A stretch of DNA of 64,000 bases from Aphrocallistes beatrix (GCA_963281255.1 OY725505.1:1860001-1924000); one strand, 5' to 3'; counted from the stretch's first letter, positions 43,930 through 55,744 are shown. A program made the numbers and translations. The notes: generated by a model not told the origin, from the letters alone.

Positions 43930-44100
43930 TATTGCGATGCGCGGCTAGTGGACATTGAGTCCACTGGAGGCGCCCTTTGGGCACCTAGGCTCACATTAAT
44001 TAATTATATGGTAGATAGCATCTCAATACGTCTTTCTTACTGTTAAAATCGATTTTATTCAAAAAAATCTTCGAATTTGTAAATTTTTAATTTAGTAATG
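43930..44100 (-). repeat. Family B repeat, tail part
   Basis: TGCGCGGCTAGTGGACATTG to about TCGAATTTGTAAATTT; the rest is replaced by AGTTCGAATTGAA repeats. Confidence 0.7.
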
Positions 44101-44190
44101 TAGTCGTTAGTTCGAATTGAATTTGGACATGTATGCATTAATTTGAATTGATTTTCAAAATAATGTCAATAGTTTGAATATATTTTCAAT
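44101..44190 (+). repeat. Short run of AGTTCGAATTGA repeats
   Basis: GTAGTCGTTAGTTCGAATTG and two decayed units, related to the array at 55745-55940. Confidence 0.6.
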
Positions 44191-44193
44191 TTA

Positions 44194-44926
44194 CAGGGTC
44201 GTGCATAAGTTCTGCAACAAGCTTCATTAGGTATAAAATTTCTTATACTCAAACAATCTTAGTTATTATGGTCTTTAGATCAATTATCCTCAATGGTTTC
44301 AAAAGATTTTTCGAGTCCAAGACCTAGGACTGTGTTTTGTATGTTGAGTTTTGTGGAGAAAATTTGTGTCCTGACACGCAGCGAAAACGAGAATCAGGTC
44401 CCACTGCTTTTCAAATTATCTTTCTTGAGTCTTCAAATTCTAGGACAAATTAGTTCTCAAATTTTCCTCGAACACTAAATTTGTAGAAATATAGGATGTC
44501 TAGATCAGTATATATTGAGAACCATTTGGATCAGATTTTGCAAAATGTACCTAATTTGAACTCGTGAAATATTAACTTTATCTCGTTTCTGATAAAGCAT
44601 TCAATGGATTTGTGAATTATTTCCAAGGTTAAAGATAGGTGTCTGGTGCTAAATCGTCATGGTACGTACATCGATTATAGAGATATTTTTTACAAAAATA
44701 GTGGCCCTGATTTTCGAATTTCGCTGCGTGCCTGGACACAATTTTTCTCCACAAAATTAACTATATAGAACACAGTTCTAGGTCTCGGACTAAAAAGACT
44801 AAGAAAAATCTTTTGAAACAATTAAGAATATTTGAAATACAATCTCTAAAGACCCTAATGACTAAGATTTTGAGTATAAGAAATTTTATACCTAATGAAA
44901 CTTGTTGCAGAAATATATGGCCAACC
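44194..44926. mobile_element. Fold-back element, second copy of the 32107-32878 family
   Basis: Starts CAGGGTCGTGCATAAGTTCT after TA; the right end is decayed (GTTGCAGAAATATATGGCCA). The arms carry the same marks as the first copy (GTATAAAATTTCTTATACTC; AGACCTAGGACTGTGTTTT). No coding. Confidence 0.82.
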
Positions 44927-45377
44927 ATAGCCTACTCTAATAATGTCTCACAGTAAAATAACCAAGGATGCGGTAATAGCCGAATGGATTAATACACGAT
45001 TGGCCTAAAATCGTTAACCATGTAGGATAGGCATTAAAAATGTATTACCAGCATGTATAAATATGGCATCAAAGTACATATTTCTATTGTCAAAATTTCG
45101 ATTAGTCATCATATCATTCCGCAACAGGTCATTTTAAGCACGATTTTGGCTGTTTTATAAGCTGTTTTAAGCCTACTTCTAAATGTTATTAAGATATATT
45201 TTTTGTGTACCAGTAAGATTAGTACTAGATGATATCAATGGAATATTGTTACATTCCTACGTTGCTATGGTAAAGCATCTTGATCAGTTTAAGCCATATC
45301 CTGCAAGCGTAATAACTAGGTCTTCAAATTTGATCGTATTTGATAGGCAATTGGCTACTTCCTATTAGGTAATAATA
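44927..45377 (+). mobile_element. ATAGCCTACT fold-back element, left arm
   Basis: ATAGCCTACTCTAATAATGT with the usual internal marks (ATGTATTACCAGCATGTATA). The element is split by the transposon at 45378-46687; what looks like its centre resumes at 46690-46812. Confidence 0.7.
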
Positions 45378-46687
45378 CAGGGTGACACATAAATACTGTT
45401 ACTACTCAAAATGGATGAAAACAAAAAAGTATTGGAGTAATCATATTATAATTTATCAAACTCCGTTAATATAGTATAATGTTTCTAAAAACAGTTTATT
45501 ACTCAAAAATATCGCCTTTTGCATTCACACACCTCTTGAGACGATCGATGAAGGAATTTACGGAAGCACGTATGTGTTCCTACGGAATTTTGTCCCATTC
45601 TCTTAACAGTGTCCTCTTAAGATCGTCAACAGAGTGTGTTGCAGTAGCATTAACCCTTTCCTCTAATTGGGACCATATAGAGAAATCCATTCGGTTAAGG
45701 TCGGGCGAACAAGGTGGCCATTCCTCCGAAGAAATGAAGCCCGGAAAATGTGTCCTGCACCACTTTTGAGTGGCATTAGCCTTGTGGGCAGGTGCGGAAT
45801 CTTGCTGGAATGTCCACGACGCATTTCAAAAATGAGATTCAGCCCAGGGCTTCAAAACTTCCTCAAGAATAGGCTCTTGATAAACCAATTGGTTGACTTT
45901 GACCCCCTCGGAGATAAATGCCAATTGTGTCCGACCACTTGCCGTGACACCAGCCCAAACCATGACTGATGCTGGTTTTGGGTCCTAGGGATCCGAAAAC
46001 TTGATTCAGGCAAAGTACTCTTGTCTGTAGCCAATATCCTGTGATTTTGTTTGTTCAAGATGTGTTGAACCGTAAAAACTTTCTCATCAGAGAAAAGGAT
46101 TTGATTGTGTCGGCCATGTGTGAAACGTGAAAGCATGGCCTTGCATCTTTCCAACCTCTTTTTCTTATTTAGAGTTGTAAGAAGCTGTCGCTTATGCCTT
46201 TTGTAATGTTTCATCCCCAAATCCTTACGAACTAGCCTACGCATCGATTCCCTGTTCGTTTTCATTTCCTTGGCCATTTTTCTGATGCTTCTGCCGGGAT
46301 TTCGCTTGATTCGTTGCAGGACCCTCTTGGTCATAGAAATAGTCCTTGCTGTACGTGGGCGGCCAGGTCGTGGTCGGTCTAGCACGTCACCAGTATCAGA
46401 AAACCGTGACAAGTTTCGCGATATAAACATCCTGTTCGTATTGAGCAAGGAAGCAATTTGATTCCTGGTCTTACCGGTTTTAAATAATTCAATCACAGCA
46501 GAACGCCTAGACTCCATCACAACTCAGGCAAGATCGGGAAAAAATATTTACGCAATATGCTAAAAATTGTTTATACTGAAAATAGATGTATAGTGGAGTA
46601 TAAGATTCATTTTACAGGGACCTGTCAGTCATTATTCAAAAGATATGGTTGTAATAAAAGTAGTAACAGTATTTTTGTGTCACCCTG
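45378..46687 (-). mobile_element. Second DD37D (maT-like) transposon, 1310 bp
   Basis: TA on both sides; ends CAGGGTGACACATAAATACT and AGTATTTTTGTGTCACCCTG, nearly perfect inverse complements. Related to but clearly distinct from the one at 15588-16887. Confidence 0.92.
45499..46520 (-). pseudogene. DD37D transposase, frameshifted with one stop
   Basis: The long frame 46520-45852 begins MMESRRSAVIELFKTGKTRN and contains two helix-turn-helix regions joined by a GRP motif (RPRPGRPR). FSDEKVFTVQ holds the first Asp. The frame is lost near 45990-45850. The downstream frame has FQQDSAPAH, then SPDLNRMDFSIW with the third Asp 38 residues on (37 between). A TAG interrupts it after WDKIP, and the same frame reaches TAA at 45499-45501. 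About 340 codons in all, usual for the group. Inactive as it stands. Confidence 0.9.
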
Positions 46688-46816
46688 TACAATTTAAACT
46701 TCTAAATTCAAAGACTATAGAGTTATGCGACATTTAGCGTTTTGGTTACATTCTTAAAATCAACCCATAACTCAAAACTCGTTGAATTTAGAAGTTCAAG
46801 TTGTATTATCACTTAA

Positions 46817-48753
46817 GGATACCGCCCCCGAAAAATCTTGCCTGGCGTAAAAAAAAACTGCAAAATGATTTATTGCTAATTTCATTGGATTACTGATCGG
46901 TCTACCATCTGATAGCACTATTTGGACGGCATTTTTTTATATTTTTTGCGAAATAACCCCCTAAAGTTTAGCGTTAATAAAAATTGAAAAATTATTAGAG
47001 GATTTTAACTCATTTACCAATTAGTTTTTAACTTATTTGATATTTTTTTAATGATATGAACCTTAACATTGTATTAGCACCTTTGGAGATTATAAAACAC
47101 AAAGATTTAAAAGAATGGGCAAATAAAATCCAAACAAAATAGCTCTATAAGGGAGTTCATTTATATAATCCTCGGGAAATCGCAAGTTTGATCTCAGATA
47201 TTTAGCGATCACTGGGTCAGAAATAGAATTCTGATCGTTTCAAAAAAAAATTTGTTCGGATCCGACCATTTGTTCTTGAGATATCGCATATTATAGGTAA
47301 AGTTCGGCCATAATATCCCTCTAAGGTCCCGAAAGAGGCTGATGTCATATCTTAAAAACTATTGTAGATATATAATATATTATATCCTTAAATAAAAGGA
47401 TATATGTGAAAATATATAGGTTCCTAGAACATTCCTTTGTCAAAAAATAAATAATTCTCGACTTATCATTGATTTAATTGTAATACAAATTCTATAGAGA
47501 ACTTTGAATCTATTAGAAAATGGCGAATCTAATCATTAAATATGTGTCCAAATTTAGCTATTATGCTAAATAGTGAATACAATTGCCGTTAATAATATGT
47601 ACAGAAAAATTGGAGAACTTTTGATAATTATTTTGAAAGTTATGGCCTTGGACCTCGCAGATTCGGTCAAAAACCCCCATTTAGGGTCCAAAAAGATATC
47701 TCTATCTTTGTAAATACAAGTCCAAATTCTTAGTTCTCACTTCCTAATATACTTTTTACGAGTGTACATATATGATTCTTTGATAATAATTGCACTACAC
47801 CCTATGGAATGTTAAGTTTGAGATTTTTGTCATATGATGACGTAGCATTTTTCGAAAATCCTAACTTCGAAACTAAAAGTCGTAGACTTTCGCTCTAACT
47901 TCCTAATATACTTTTTGGAAGCTTTTTATTCATTCTAAACTGATAGATTATACTTCGCAGTGCCAGGAATATGAAATATTATCTACAATTATCTCAAAAT
48001 ATTCGGAGTTAGGGGCCTCAAGGAAATTTGTGGATTTTCAGGGTACTTTTGCTATTTTTGGTAAATATTTGGCTTTAATATACCTAAATCAGCAGTATGG
48101 ATGCGAATAAATGTCTGTGGATGCTTATGTGCATTATTAATAACTCATTTTACATTCTTCTTAACACCTAAACTTAAAATCTCTCTATCTCGGGACTTTA
48201 AAATTTCAAAATTGACCGTCTTTACAGAATTATTTCTCAAATTTGGTTTGAGATAGAAGTTTGAAAATTTCAAGAGTTGTTTCATATCATTAGGCGATGA
48301 ACGTAGGACCACCATTTTTTGGATATATTCTAACTCGGTGATTTTATTCATGATTTCCCCAAAAAAACAGACATTTTCTGCCGTTTTTTGGCCCTTTTTT
48401 TTCGGACACCGATAAAATTTACAATATTTGTCATTTTAACTTTCTTCTGGTCCTATGAAGTTGCAAATTAGGTAGACTATCTATGATTCGATTTTGGAAG
48501 CGTTTGATTCCTTGGTATGTCCTAAACAATTCATTGAGTGCCTAAATTTCTACCATTAAGATGTGCTAGCGGAAAATTAAAAAAACAGACTTTGAGACAC
48601 TGTATCTCAAAATCTAGAATTGAGATTCAAAAACGGTTTGGATAGTGCTAGTATTTCTTGATGGAGATACCTCCCCACGCTTAACATCTCTTATAGCTCT
48701 ACTTTCATCGTATGCTGTAATGCAAATCATATGTTTTTTCGAGGGCGGTATCC
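46817..48753. mobile_element. 1937-bp TTAA-flanked non-coding DNA transposon, copy 2
   Basis: Same length, ends and orientation as 7828-9764, with TTAA at 46813-46816 and 48754-48757. Differences are scattered substitutions and one-base indels. It inserted into the decayed fold-back region left of 49 kb. Confidence 0.88.
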
Positions 48754-48757
48754 TTAA

Positions 48758-49249
48758 GGGCCAAATTTATATTTTGCCTTTTCAAGCTGATAGCCAGCAG
48801 GCTTTCGATGTTAATTTGGGGCACTTATATATAAATACTGTGGTTACATAATATTTTCAAAATGAATATTTAATCAACCCATGAACACAAAATATGTAAT
48901 AATTATATAGTTGATAATATCAGTATTAATTTAGCGGTTTTAGGATTGAATATACTAAGCAATCCATGTTACTATTTTTTTGGTGACTGCCATTGCCTTA
49001 TGTATAGAATGCTATGCTCAATCATATGAGAGTCAATTTTTTTGCAACGGATATGGATACTTTGGTACCATATTTATATATGCTGGTAATACATTCCTAA
49101 GCTCTATCGAGGGCGGTTAATGATTCTAGCCAGATCATGTATTTGTTCAAAATATGAATGGGAGTTAATTTGGATGTTCAGAAATGTAAAGAAATCGTAG
49201 ATAAGTACAAATATTACAATTAATATTTCACCAATTCTATGCTACTAAG
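48758..49249. other. Stretch with an isolated fold-back arm fragment
   Basis: AT-rich; from about 49010 to 49115 it holds part of an ATAGCCTACT-family arm (ACGGATATGGATACTTTGG; TATATTTATATATGCTGGTA). Confidence 0.5.
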
Positions 49250-50190
49250 CCACTGTGTATATATATATAGCCATAGCCTACTGTATATAAGGCCTCACAG
49301 TAACTTGCGGATTTGGGACTAGGGATGTGGTAGAAGATGGTTGAACTAATACATAAGCTGGCTTAAATCATTAACAAAGCATAATAGAGCTTAGGAATGT
49401 ATGTATTACCAGCATATATAGATATGGTGTCAAAGTATCTATATCCGTGGTACAATAAGTTATATTTGTGACAAATTTGATGATTTTCAGAGTCGGTTTA
49501 AGGGCACTTTTAATTATTTTATCATAATTGTTTTTGCATAGAATTGAGATGTGAATGGGTTAATACGAAAAATTTGGATTTTTTTCATGGGAAGACTAAT
49601 TCCTATTAAGCGATAATTTAATTTCAATGTCCAAATTCAATGGTTTGCGAGATATTCGACAAATTACCAAAAGTGACCAATATGATAAATGCTAATAACT
49701 CGTAAATCGTTGAATTTAGACAAATAAATTATATTATCACTTAATAGGAAAGAGTCTATTGGTTATGAAATAGAATTACATTTGAATGTCTAGCTCTTGC
49801 GGTTTTCAAGATATGACTCCAACTGACCAAACACGTTTCCATAGTAACACTGGAATGTAGCAACATTCTATGAAAAAATTCCAAATTTTTCGTATTAACC
49901 CAGTCACAAACAATTATAATAAAAATACTTAGAAGTGCCCTTAAACGGCCTCTGAAAATCATTAAATTTGTCATAAATATAACCTATTGCACAATCATAT
50001 GGTGACTAATCTATTTTTAACAACGGATATGGGTACTTTGACAGCATATTTATATATGCTGGTAACACATTCCTTAGCTCTATTATGCTTAGTTAATGAT
50101 TTAAGGTAGCTCATGTATTAATTCAACCATCTACCGCATCACTAGGCCCAAATCCGCAAGTTATTGTGTAGCCTTTATGCAGTAGGTTTG
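49250..50190. mobile_element. ATAGCCTACT fold-back element, both arms
   Basis: Left arm from ATAGCCATAGCCTACTGTAT, right arm to about 50190, centre around 49610-49720 with TTCCTATTAAGCGATAATTT against its decayed inverse. Arms about 350-450 bp. Confidence 0.75.
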
Positions 50191-50439
50191 ATATAGCGTA
50201 TGTGTGTATAAATTCATGTTGGTGTTATTAAAGGCGAAAAAAAGATCGATCACCAAGAGTTTTTGAGGATTTAATTGATGGATGTTCGAGGAGAATGACA
50301 TTCGAAGAACTTAGATAACGACTGGACTTTTTACTTTGATGAACTGGTCGATGAATAGAGCAGCAAGAGAATGGACAGCTTTATAAGTGATGAGGAAGAT
50401 TTTGAAAGTGATGTTTTACAGGCAGCCAATGGAGGGTAA

Positions 50440-51000
50440 CAAGAAGAGGATACGATGAAGTGGTTCTCGATACATTGTGAATAAGCCTGGCTGCACTGTT
50501 TTGAACATGCTGGAGTCGAGCCTGGAGCTCAGATGTAATAGAATCGGGTTTAAGAGAAATATATATTTGAGTATCATCAGCCTATATAGCTACCAGTGCA
50601 TGTCGGGGAGATGAGATTTAATAATATCAAATAGCAGGCTGGTATAAAGAGTGCAGAGAAGAGGATAGAGGCAGGAACCCTGGGGGAAGAAGTAGTATTT
50701 AACGGGAGTGTCGGGTGAATTTGAACCCCAGACGGAAACGGATTGGGTTCTACCGGAGTGATATGATTTGAACCATGGAAGAGAAGTGCCACAGATTCCT
50801 AATGTGTACGAAGGCGTGTAAGTAGGATATGTATGGTCAACGGTGTCAAATGCAGAACTGAGATCCAGAGGACGAGGAGTGTGGCATGCTTTTGGTTCAT
50901 GTTGAAGACAATGTCATTGGTTACCTTCAGGAGCGCAGTCTTAGTGATGTGATGCTTACGATAAGCAGACTTCGTCCTGGGGAAAAATAGTGTCCTTTCT
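50440..51000 (-). pseudogene. LINE (non-LTR) reverse transcriptase fragment
   Basis: On the minus strand, from about 50985, SAYRKHHITKTALLKVTNDI leads to DLSSAFDTVDHT, the first catalytic motif of non-LTR reverse transcriptases. Then come GTSLPWFKSYHSGRTQSVSV and FFPQGSCLYPLLCTLYTS (usually GVPQGSVLGPLLF). The catalytic box appears as a stop followed by ADDTQIYISL where YADD is expected. Shortly after, LQARLQHVQNSAARLI follows, a segment found downstream in these proteins, implying an internal deletion. The wording resembles L2/CR1/Jockey-type elements. Dead fragment of about 560 bp. Confidence 0.85.
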
Positions 51001-51500
51001 GATGTAGATTATCCCCCCGATACGTCATGATCTGGGCTGCTGACTGTTCAGCTGTCAAATTCTTTGAGTATTTTCGGCATAGGTTCTGTCCCCAGCATAA
51101 TTGGGTATATTTTTTCCACGATTCCCATAATGTTAGTTATTATAATGATCAGGTATTCTAGACAGAATAATCTGAAATATTTTGTGGGTTATCCAATCTA
51201 GAACCTTGAACTACCTTTTGCAGGACTAAGTTTGTGAAGAAAAATGTATCGCTTGCAGCAGCTAAAATCAAGAATATGGGCCAACTGCTTTCCCAATTAT
51301 CTCTTTAGCGTCGATATTGTGGGATGGATTAGCGCCTGAAATCTAAATTCATTAAACTTAGTTCTATAGAAGAAGTTGGCGGTTCGGTGACGAGTTTAAA
51401 TCAGGTACATTTGAACAATATCCCAAAATGACACTTTGAATCTGAATAGCTGATTAAAAAGAGCTAGAAGAGGGGAGTAATTTTCATATAGTGACTACAC
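51001..51500. other. Stretch with nothing recognised
   Basis: No supported gene or repeat. Confidence 0.35.
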
Positions 51501-51503
51501 CAA

Positions 51504-53300
51504 TTATACTAAAGAGTCAAAAGGTACGATCGTATATATATTTATATTATGATTCCTATTCATCACCAGAATCCTCAGATGAGGAAAAGTCTGAAAATTT
51601 CCACTTGTATCTGAACTACTATCATGAAGTACTTCTTCCACATCTCCCATTGAATCATTGTTTTCACAATCTGCAGCTGCTTCATATGTATCGTTTGTTA
51701 TGTCTTTATTCAATTTTGACGTTTCAATGTTCTTATAAACTTTAGTTCCTTTGGTTTTTCTTTTGTCAAGTATCGACATCGCTTTTTTGGCTCTTGTTCA
51801 TCCCTATCCTAACATTCTTCGTCTGTAACTGTATCAACCAACAACTTCTACTTTCGCCATGCGTTGCCTCTTTTGCAATTTTAGAGGCATCTGTGGGACA
51901 ATGTGCGAAAACGGGACCTTTTCTTTACATCATCATCCCACTTCCCCATCTATATACTGTCCTCGATTTAGCTGTTCTATTGCAATCGCCCCACATTGTT
52001 GTTAAATCAATGTATTTACGATCTTTTTAATGTTTGTAGGAGAGAATCTGGATCAGGTCGCAAGGACATAGACGACTTCTCCTTCTGCTGTTGTTGCAAC
52101 CGTATTCTGGTTTGAAGATAGCTTTAACTCTTATTACCATTGTCCATAATTGTAGCTATAAATTCCTTAAAATCTTTTTTTCAATCAATAAATCTATAAA
52201 CTTCTTTTTGTAGGTTATATAGTAAATAACAGTTTTATGTAGTTTTTAAAATTTACAATCAATCCAATATCAGCAAACTTTTCATGGTTATATTTCATAC
52301 GCCATTTGTTAGTAATAGAAACATGGCTGTATACCCTCACAAGAAGAACCAGAACGTCTGTGTCTTTTGATACCATTACCAAATCTTGGCCTGACAGGAT
52401 TGCATACAGTACAAGTCGTGTATCCGCCTCTTCGTGATTGCAATCGAAAAGCAAACGATTACTAAGAATATCTATCCTGAATGTGTGCTCTTTGGATGTG
52501 GGGATAAACAGAGATGGCGATTTAGATCTTCTTTTAAGACCTGGATTGCCTTGTGTACTTTCTTCCTTTCCTCTATCCCGATAGAAAGCTTGTTTCTGAC
52601 AATTGGCTCAAAATATCCTTTACTGCTATCAACAAGGCATTATTTCAGGAAATTTTCATACTGTTTGCTTCCGAATTTTGCAGCTCCCATCATATCATTT
52701 ACAATATTCGAAGGAATTTCAACGCCAGTGGCAAATGATCTTGCCTTGTTATATGAGAACGGATCTATTCCATATAGAACAAGTTGTTTCTTTAGCTTTA
52801 TCACGTGTTTACTGTGAATTTTCTTATTACCATTGCACAATTCCTTACGTTTTGAAGTTTTGAAAGCAAACATATTGCTAAAATTTCACGCAGTTTACAG
52901 TGCACATGAATAGCATGGAATTGACTTGCAGTATCCTTTGTTATTTTGTTAAAATGCTCCGTGATCAAGTCTCCATGAATAGTTGTAAACCTTCCCCCGG
53001 AGTTGCTTGCGCGAAAACCCCATTCTGACAAGTGTTGAAAAGCTTGTTTGAAAATGCATGCTGACAAATACAGCAACGGGCATAATTTTGATGATTGAAT
53101 GCAAAGGGAAGGGAGAGCATTCCCGCTCAGCCTCAATATGCCTGTATAGATTTCCTTCTCGCACTGCAGATAACATCGCCAGCATTGTGGATAATTATTT
53201 AAGGTACATTATTGTGAAATGTCCTTCAGTGCCATCTTTGAAACTAAGAGCATCAGAGATCAGGAGACTGAAAGAATCATGTGATAAAACCTGATTCAAG
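51504..53300 (-). pseudogene. Remnant of an uncharacterised HEEADTR / SKDTDVLVLL protein family
   Basis: Minus-strand pieces in changing frames follow a protein order. 53185-52801 gives FKQAFQHLSEWGFRASNSGG and nearby text. 52873-52640 gives KARSFATGVEIPSNIVNDMM. 52454-52215 gives NHEEADTRLVLYAILSGQDL then MVSKDTDVLVLLV. Near 52060 is RPDPDSLLQTLK, and 51779-51504 is an acidic tail. The HEEADTR...DTDVLVLL pair is a hallmark of a large, mostly unnamed family, common in cnidarian and other invertebrate genomes and usually regarded as transposon-derived, possibly a PIN/FEN-like nuclease fold. Whether the breaks are introns or lesions is not clear. Confidence 0.55.
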
Positions 53301-53788
53301 GATTCTTTGCTCGGATTTTGAATTTTGATCATTTCTTCTAAGTCAGCGTCAATTTTGTTGTTCTGCTTTGTGATTTGTTCAATGCGGCACTGAACTGATG
53401 CATTAAAGCATTTTTTTAATGTATATGCATAGCATTCTATATACTAAGGCAATGGCACTCTATTCAAAATCTGGACCATGGATGGCAATTACCATCGGCT
53501 TTCAAAATATCATGTATTGTTATACTGCCTTTCATTACTATTCTAAAGTACTCTAATGTAACATTTGATTGATTTTAATGATTTCGGACCACCCAACCCA
53601 CTTAAAATTAACATATTATTATACACTTTAATGGTAAATCACAATCAATACACTGCTAAATATAAATAAATAATTAAATAAATAAAAGATAAAGTGTGAC
53701 AATTCATTTAGAACTAGACTAGATTCTTCATTCTCTCTCTCTTTCTCTTTCTCTCTCTCTCTAAAACAAAAGAACATAGAAAAAAATA
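53301..53788. other. AT-rich stretch with a (TC)n microsatellite
   Basis: A TC/CTCT run lies at about 53731-53762. Nothing else supported. Confidence 0.6.
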
Positions 53789-53974
53789 CAGTCAGGACCG
53801 CTTATTGTGAACCACCAGGGGGCCAAGATCTGTTCATAATAGAGATACTTCATATTAATTAAGCGAACTTGATTCAATACAAATCCTATCTAAAAAAGGA
53901 ATTCGGACCAGGAGGTTAGTTCATAGTAAACGAATGTTCATATTAAGCGGGTTCATAGTAAGCGACCCTGACTG
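53789..53974. mobile_element. pogo-like MITE, GTTCATAGTAAGCG family, copy 1
   Basis: 186 bp, TA-flanked; ends CAGTCAGGACCGCTTATTGT and the inverse of CAGTCAGGGTCGCTTACTAT. The TTCATA(T/G)TAAGCG motif is repeated inside. Confidence 0.85.
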
Positions 53975-54030
53975 TAGTTATATATTTTTAGCCTAGTGTT
54001 ATCTCTATTTCATCATTACGAATGTAGACT

Positions 54031-54951
54031 TCAGAAGAATGACATGACGCTCCAAATCGTTAAATTAGAAGCAACTTCTAGAATTTTAGTATACTCACTC
54101 TCTAAAACAATACTCTTTTTTATCTTAGCATTAGTGATATTATGGATGGCATTATTCACGTGTTGAATCGAAGGGGTGGATGAGCAAATTACCTTCTCAT
54201 TTTTAATAATTTCAAATAGTTCGACTTCATTAATGATATTTTCCAATGACATGGTATCGGTTAGTGAGTGGCAGGATAGTTAAATTTTGTTTGTTTCCTT
54301 ATAAAAAGCCTTGTAATATAAATTTTCATTAATAATTATTGAACGTTCGATTGTAGAAATTTCATTATGATATTGTATCTTAAGAAAAAAGATGACCGTT
54401 GAATTTGGTCAATAAATAACCCACCGACAGGGAGTTCGACTAGATGCAATTTAGAATTAATACAATTAAGAGTAGAAATAGTAAATTTAGCTTCTGTTTC
54501 TTTGAATTCCTTGACTTTTCTGATATGCTTCTTATATCCTCCTTTACTCCTTGCCATATAGAGATAGTCTTTGACAACTAACAGTAGCTTCCGTCAGATA
54601 ACTAGGACAGTTAGGAAAGATGCTAGGGACTGCACCCTTCTTGAGACCCACTTTCTTCCTTTCCGTCTCAATCATCCTCAATCCATCTGAGAATTGAATG
54701 GTCATTTCGATGTCTTCTTCATGGAAATGGTGTATGCAGACCTTGAAATAAAAAACAAACTACAATAGACTATTGTGATTAAAGTGTATTATCCAACATA
54801 CCCTCAATCGTTTGTTCATCTCGTAGTCTTCTCTCCGCCGAGGTATAGCTCGGAACCATTTTTCACGAGTTACATTGTCAGCAGGAAAAGAGAAAACAGG
54901 TTGGATTAATCGTATCACAATAGTTTGACTTACAACCAGCATACATGCCAA
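54031..54951 (-). CDS. THAP-domain gene 1, damaged at the start
   Basis: THAP domains are C2CH zinc-binding DNA-binding modules. On the minus strand exon 1 (down to 54802) shows AGCKSNY and, in another frame, FSFPADNVTREKWFRAIPRR. A 60-bp intron (54801-54742, GTATGT...TTTCAAG) joins in frame to exon 2, which begins VCIHHFHEEDIEMTIQFSDG and ends the domain with AVPSIFPNCPSYL. The exon-2 frame stops at 54544-54546. Coding-like frames continue past it at 54557-54336 (including LHLVELPVGG) and 54252-54031, so a shift near 54550 probably splits the gene. The first Cys and the initiator are lost to an inverted-repeat insertion (54943-55106). Either a recent pseudogene or a damaged transposon-derived THAP gene. 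Confidence 0.75.
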
Positions 54952-55106
54952 CCTGAGTCATGATAAAATCGGGACGCAGCGTTGAAAAAAAAAGCGGGAC
55001 ATAATGGGGAAATTTCATTTAAAAGCGGGACACTCGATAAAATGAGGTCAAGAGGAGGGTGAAAAAAGCGGAACGTCCCGCCAAAAACGGGACAATTGGC
55101 AAGTAT
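54943..55106. mobile_element. Small MITE at the 5' end of THAP gene 1
   Basis: Ends CATACATGCCAAC and TTGGCAAGTATG are inverse repeats; inside, (A/G)GCGGGAC and GTCCCG motifs recur at least five times. It lies exactly where the first codons of the THAP domain should be. Confidence 0.65.
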
Positions 55107-55634
55107 GAACCAGGTACCAGACGAGCCATGTTGAAAAGTATGCTGTGAATCGAGTAATAGTGAGAATAGGGTAGAATAGAGCAGACGTGATGTGAAGATG
55201 AATGTTGAATAGACAAGCGATGTGCAGATAGGCGATTTGAGTGAGTGACAATATTTTGAGAACATTTTGAAATATCGTAAAAATATCGTTTTGATTATTA
55301 TGGGTGACCAAAATGTGGTTAGTCATTTTATTCAGTGACGTTTATTAGACAGAAGTTGACACATATTGGTAAATTCACAGGCTTATTTCTAAGTAATTAC
55401 ATCAGTGCATATATTTCCTGAACTCGAGGTTAAAAAAATCAAGATGTTGTCATTGTAAGGTGATGTATTCTGATATTTTTCACGCATAGATAGATGATGC
55501 AAATATCCAGGAAAATGAATTATTTCAGTTTCGGAAAATTATTCCAAAATATCTTCTAAGTAAGTAGGGAGTATATTAATTTATCATATTTAATCATAAA
55601 ATCACAAAACTTGTTACTTGCTTTACAGCTTTAA
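55107..55634. other. Stretch with nothing recognised
   Basis: The overlapping minus-strand frames here (54930-55326) carry no motif and overlap the MITE. Confidence 0.35.
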
Positions 55635-55735
55635 GCCTAAAACCAGACATCTACACCAGGAGGACCCTACTTTGCGCAACCACTTAATCATCTAATTGCC
55701 TGAAAATTTTATAGTGCATCTAAAAGATTTAAAGT
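55635..55735 (+). repeat. Fragment of the 35331-36002 palindrome family
   Basis: CTACTTTGCGCAACCACTTA and TGCCTGAAAATTTTATAGTG correspond to the right arm of that element. Confidence 0.6.
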
Positions 55736-55744
55736 GGGGACGCA

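Noticed and set aside
54930..55326. Three overlapping minus-strand frames upstream of THAP gene 1
   Set aside because: They run through the small MITE in different frames, and none continues into the THAP domain.
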